This document shows positions 5,698 through 8,275 of a DNA stretch of 8,275 nt, piece by piece. The number at the start of each line of letters is the position of its first letter. Within the stretch, counting starts at the first letter, position 1. The DNA lies in contig CABUVB010000071.1 in NCBI GenBank assembly GCA_902494815.1, positions 1 to 8,275 of the forward strand, read 5' to 3'. The position numbers and the translations under genes are program-made. The notes under the pieces are model-generated. The model saw only the letters and a list, made by a program, of their open reading frames with translations, did no database searches and was not told where the DNA came from. The stretch is from an uncultured Collinsella sp. GTDB lineage: Bacteria > Actinomycetota > Coriobacteriia > Coriobacteriales > Coriobacteriaceae.

Positions 5698-5829
5698 GAG
5701 CATTTTCGCGCTGTCGAGGACGCAGACGCTCCTCATTTCTAGCGCTTACCGAGCAAGAAGGCGCTACTCTCCGAAAGTAGTCAAAAAAGCCCCGTCCCAA
5801 ATTAGCTACGGTAGATCGGCGGAACAAGG
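5698..5829. other. Intergenic stretch with two small hairpins
   Basis: No gene is supported. TAGCGC/GCGCTA (5740-5745 with 5761-5766) and CTACT/AGTAG (5764-5768 with 5776-5780) could form alternative hairpins; the latter is followed by an A-run on the plus strand. The function is unknown. The frame at 5633-5827 runs through the terminator and is not credible. Confidence 0.4.
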
Positions 5830-6669
5830 TTATTCGCCCGGGTTGATGTTCGCGTAGAACTCCGCCCCATCATCGAGCCGCAGGATGCCCACGCGACCGA
5901 ACTCGGAGCCGGTGGCGGCAGCGCAGTCGATGTCGATGCGATCGGGCACACCGGCGGCATCCTCGCCGCCCAGGCGCACAATCTGCCCGCGGCCCGACTC
6001 CTCATCGAGCCCCGCAAGACCACCGACCTCGCAATAACGCCCGAGCGACACCGTTGGCGTGTGACCGCTCACCACGACCGGACCCTTGCCCTCGGCAGAA
6101 AGCAGCCCGGTCGGCACATCCCAATAGCCGTGACGAATCCACAGCAGGTCATCGGACGACTGCACCGCGAGCATCTGCTGCAGCAGCTCGCGATCGGCAC
6201 CCACCGCTCCAACGCCATCGGCACAATCGACGCCATGCTCAAGCAAAAACGCCCGCGCCGCCTCGGTCTGAATGCCGGCGTGTACCAGCAGATACGGGCG
6301 CTCCTCGGTCTCGACCACCGCGTAGAGCGGCAGCGCGGCCATCCATCGCACGAGCTCCTCGTATGCCTCAAATTCCATGTCGTTGAGCTGCTCGCGCGTC
6401 GTCCAGCCACCGTTGATATCCCAGGTCTCGGCATCGAGCGGATCCTGACCAATGATGGCATCGAGCATGATCTGCTCGTGATTACCCTTGAGCACGTGGG
6501 CGTTGGGCAGCGAGCGCACGAGCTTAATAACGCCGACCGGATCGGGCCCGCGATCGATCATGTCGCCCAGCACGTACAGCGTGTCGTCGGACGTCAACGA
6601 GATCTTAGACAGGGCCTCGTCAAGCGCACGCACGTGCCCGTGAGCATCAGATGTCACATAGATCGCCAT
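5830..6669 (-). CDS. PPP-family metallophosphatase (PrpE/ApaH/PrpA-like)
   Basis: 279 residues. All phosphoesterase signature blocks appear in order: SDAHGH (7-12, metal D8 and H10), GDMIDRGPD (35-43), GNHE (62-65), VHAG (129-132, metal histidine) and SGHTPT (201-206). The set with DRG and GNHE marks the PPP branch: Ser/Thr protein phosphatases and bis(5'-nucleosyl)-tetraphosphatases. A dinuclear metal centre hydrolysing phosphoester or pyrophosphate bonds in the cytosol is expected. The substrate, phosphoprotein or Ap4A, cannot be read from the sequence. Residues 223-250, rich in Asp and Gly, are less typical. The ATG at 6669 has AAGGAGAGG six bases upstream. A promoter lies at 6745-6773. 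The upstream neighbour is divergent, so it appears monocistronic. Confidence 0.93.
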   Translation of the reverse strand: MAIYVTSDAHGHVRALDEALSKISLTSDDTLYVLGDMIDRGPDPVGVIKLVRSLPNAHVLKGNHEQIMLDAIIGQDPLDAETWDINGGWTTREQLNDMEFEAYEELVRWMAALPLYAVVETEERPYLLVHAGIQTEAARAFLLEHGVDCADGVGAVGADRELLQQMLAVQSSDDLLWIRHGYWDVPTGLLSAEGKGPVVVSGHTPTVSLGRYCEVGGLAGLDEESGRGQIVRLGGEDAAGVPDRIDIDCAAATGSEFGRVGILRLDDGAEFYANINPGE

Positions 6670-6719
6670 GGTACGCCTCTCCTTGCATTGCGGCCGAAGC
6701 CCGGTGCCGCAACTAAAAC

Positions 6720-6733
6720 TTCAAGTTGAACTT
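6720..6733. promoter_or_regulatory. Overlapping dyads at the start of the phosphatase transcript
   Basis: TTCAA-G-TTGAA (6720-6730) and AAGTT-G-AACTT (6723-6733) are two perfect overlapping inverted repeats, just downstream of the predicted transcription start (about 6738). This is a plausible operator, but short A/T-rich symmetry of this length can be chance. Confidence 0.25.
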
Positions 6734-6744
6734 AAACGTTACCC

Positions 6745-6773
6745 ATTGTACTCCGTTGCAATAAAGCTGGAAA
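6745..6773 (-). promoter_or_regulatory. Promoter of the metallophosphatase gene
   Basis: On the minus strand TTTCCA (6773-6768, four of six) and TACAAT (6750-6745, five of six) are exactly 17 bp apart. The transcript would start near 6738, giving a leader of about 70 nt. Confidence 0.55.
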
Positions 6774-6793
6774 GGGTTTCCGAGCAGAGGCAA

Positions 6794-6808
6794 AGACGGC
6801 AGCCGTCT
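6794..6808. other. 15-bp perfect palindrome upstream of the antiporter gene
   Basis: AGACGGC-A-GCCGTCT lies about 115 bp before the antiporter start and just upstream of the divergent phosphatase promoter. It could be an operator serving either gene. No convincing plus-strand promoter was found in 6774-6922. Confidence 0.35.
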
Positions 6809-6922
6809 ATGACGATATCGCGCACGCCCGCAATCCAACCCCATAAACCCACCATCTTTGGGTACAAATAACCGCAGACAGCTGACCGTGCCACGCCAAC
6901 CACCCAGGAGCGGACACTATCC

Positions 6923-8275
6923 ATGAACCAGATCCTTCTCTTTATCGGCCTCATCATCATTTTGTGCCTGACCATCAAACCCGTCGGCAAAAAACTCCCC
7001 TTCCCCACCCTGCTCATCTTTATCGCGCTCGGCATGCTGCTCGGCGTCAACGGTCCGGCGCACATCGACTTTAGCGACTACGCACTCACCGAAACCGTCT
7101 GCAGCACGGCGCTGCTATTCATCATGTTCTACGGCGGCTTTAACACCAACATCGACCGTGCCAAACCCGTCGCCGCGCCCGCTGTGCTGCTGAGCACGCT
7201 CGGCGTTATCGCCACCGCCGGCATCACTGGCGTGTTCGCACACTTCGCACTGGGCTTCGACTGGATCGGCGGCCTGCTGCTGGGCTCGGTCGTGGCGTCG
7301 ACCGACGCGGCGAGCGTCTTTAGCGTGCTGCGCGAGCACAACCTGTCGCTAAAGGGCGGCACCGACTCGCTGCTCGAGGTCGAATCGGGCTCCAACGACC
7401 CCGTCGCCTACATGCTCACCGCGGTACTCGCCACCCTCGCGGCGGGTGGCAACATCGACATTCCCGTGCTGCTGGCCAAGCAGATCATCCTGGGCGTGGG
7501 GCTGGGCCTTGCCATCGGCTGGATATCCAGCCGCCTGATTGAGCGCGCACACGCAACGGCCGAGGGCGCGCAGACTATCTTTTTGTTCGCCGTGGCGATC
7601 GTCGCCTACGCACTGCCGAGCTACCTGGGCGGCAACGGCTTTTTGGCCGTATACCTGGCAGGCATTGTGCTGGGCGCGAGCGACATCACCGGCAAGGTCG
7701 AGATGGCGCACTTCTTTGACACCCTTACCGAGATGGCCGAGATGACGATCTTCTTCTTGCTCGGCCTGCTCGTCACGCCCGCGCGCCTGCCGCAAATGCT
7801 GCTACCCGGCCTGGCGCTCATGGCGTTTATGCTCTTTGCGAGCCGCCCCATCGCCGTCGGTCTGCTGCTGGCGCCCTTTAAGACGAGCCCTCGCCAGGTT
7901 GCGCTCGTAAGCTGGGCGGGCTTGCGCGGCGCGGCTTCGGTCGTCTTTAGCCTCTTTGCTGTGGTGGCCGGCGTTCCCGGCGGACACGACCTATTTGACC
8001 TGGTGTTTGTGATTGCCGTATCGAGCATTGTGGTGCAGGGTTCGCTACTGCCGGCGGTGGCGAAGAAACTCGATATGATCGATGCGGCCGGCGACGTGCG
8101 CCGCACCTTTAACGACTACCACGACGAGGACGGCATGTCGTTTGTAAAGCTCAAGGTGGGCGCTGGCCATCCGTTTGCCGGGCGCTCGCTCGCCGATATT
8201 GGCAGCGCGACGGACATGCTCGTGGTCTTGGTGCTGCGCGACGGGGCACACCCGGTACTGCCCAACGGCGATACC
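6923..8275 (+). CDS. NhaP2/CvrA-type K+(Na+)/H+ antiporter, CPA1 family (3' end missing)
   Basis: 451 codons are present and the frame is open at the right edge. The ATG at 6923 follows AGGAG by 12 nt, a long gap, but no better in-frame start is seen. About 12-13 hydrophobic segments fill residues 1-380. CPA1 signatures are STDAAS (126-131), ESGSNDP (154-160, with the Asn-Asp pair typical of electroneutral exchangers) and WAGLRGAAS (331-339). After a hydrophilic linker (384-405), SFVKLKVGAGHPFAGRSLAD (406-425) opens an RCK_C (TrkA_C) domain, as in NhaP2-type K+/H+ antiporters. The protein exchanges cytoplasmic K+ or Na+ for H+ at the membrane, and RCK_C domains of related transporters bind regulatory ligands such as c-di-AMP. 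The ligand here is unknown. Confidence 0.93.
   Translation, partial: MNQILLFIGLIIILCLTIKPVGKKLPFPTLLIFIALGMLLGVNGPAHIDFSDYALTETVCSTALLFIMFYGGFNTNIDRAKPVAAPAVLLSTLGVIATAGITGVFAHFALGFDWIGGLLLGSVVASTDAASVFSVLREHNLSLKGGTDSLLEVESGSNDPVAYMLTAVLATLAAGGNIDIPVLLAKQIILGVGLGLAIGWISSRLIERAHATAEGAQTIFLFAVAIVAYALPSYLGGNGFLAVYLAGIVLGASDITGKVEMAHFFDTLTEMAEMTIFFLLGLLVTPARLPQMLLPGLALMAFMLFASRPIAVGLLLAPFKTSPRQVALVSWAGLRGAASVVFSLFAVVAGVPGGHDLFDLVFVIAVSSIVVQGSLLPAVAKKLDMIDAAGDVRRTFNDYHDEDGMSFVKLKVGAGHPFAGRSLADIGSATDMLVVLVLRDGAHPVLPNGDT

Noticed and set aside
5633..5827. 64-codon minus-strand frame in the convergent intergenic gap
   Set aside because: It crosses the bidirectional terminator and the end of the inverted-repeat element, with no SD or family resemblance.
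6061..6729. 222-codon plus-strand frame opposite the metallophosphatase
   Set aside because: The minus-strand gene has all catalytic motifs; this frame runs through its promoter and shows no domain.
7349..8106. Minus-strand frames opposite the antiporter
   Set aside because: They are shadows of the plus-strand antiporter gene, whose STDAAS, ESGSNDP and GLRGAAS motifs are unambiguous.

Overview
The window looks like chromosomal DNA of a GC-rich Gram-positive actinobacterium, most likely a gut coriobacterium close to Collinsella. This rests on codon use, AAAGGAGG-type ribosome binding sites, and a gene set of DegV, solo B3/4 protein, ATP-type PEP carboxykinase and CPA1 antiporter. The assignment is from recognition, not a database search. 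Seven protein-coding genes can be supported. Two run off the window ends. No tRNA, rRNA, CRISPR array, transposase gene or phage gene is visible.

Layout. A left block on the minus strand (1-3474) reads, in transcription order: pckA (ATP-dependent PEP carboxykinase), a stand-alone B3/4 tRNA-editing-type domain protein, a MarR-family repressor, and the 5' end of a DegV fatty-acid-binding protein. pckA and the B3/4 gene each end in a near-identical hairpin repeat of about 39 bp. The two copies are inverted relative to each other and both sit where an intrinsic terminator is expected. The B3/4 gene has its own promoter and a leader of roughly 130 nt containing a terminator-like stem-loop, so it may be attenuated. 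The pckA promoter carries two perfect dyads about three helical turns apart.

The pckA-flippase intergenic region (3475-3853) is packed with short repeats built on GGGAC cores: a tandem pair, a hairpin and a 60-bp near-palindrome. They look like REP-type elements. A plus-strand gene follows for a 12-helix MOP-superfamily flippase-like protein with an unusual Arg-rich cytoplasmic N-terminus and a probable TTG start. The next gap (5435-5829) holds a 123-bp element with perfect 18-bp terminal inverted repeats (MITE-like) and a bidirectional terminator. A convergent minus-strand PPP-type metallophosphatase gene follows. Beyond a divergent promoter region, a plus-strand NhaP2/CvrA-type K+(Na+)/H+ antiporter runs off the right end as it enters its RCK_C (TrkA_C) domain.

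How the genes relate. The coding content is housekeeping and accessory metabolism, not one pathway. PckA handles the PEP/oxaloacetate branch point. MarR plus DegV resembles the FabT/FakB fatty-acid pairing, which is inference only. The antiporter and flippase are independent membrane functions. The less ordinary content is between the genes: repeat families serving as terminators, a candidate cis-acting RNA leader before the B3/4 gene, paired operator-like dyads at pckA, and a non-autonomous inverted-repeat element. I see no convincing new multi-gene system such as a defence island or biosynthetic cluster.
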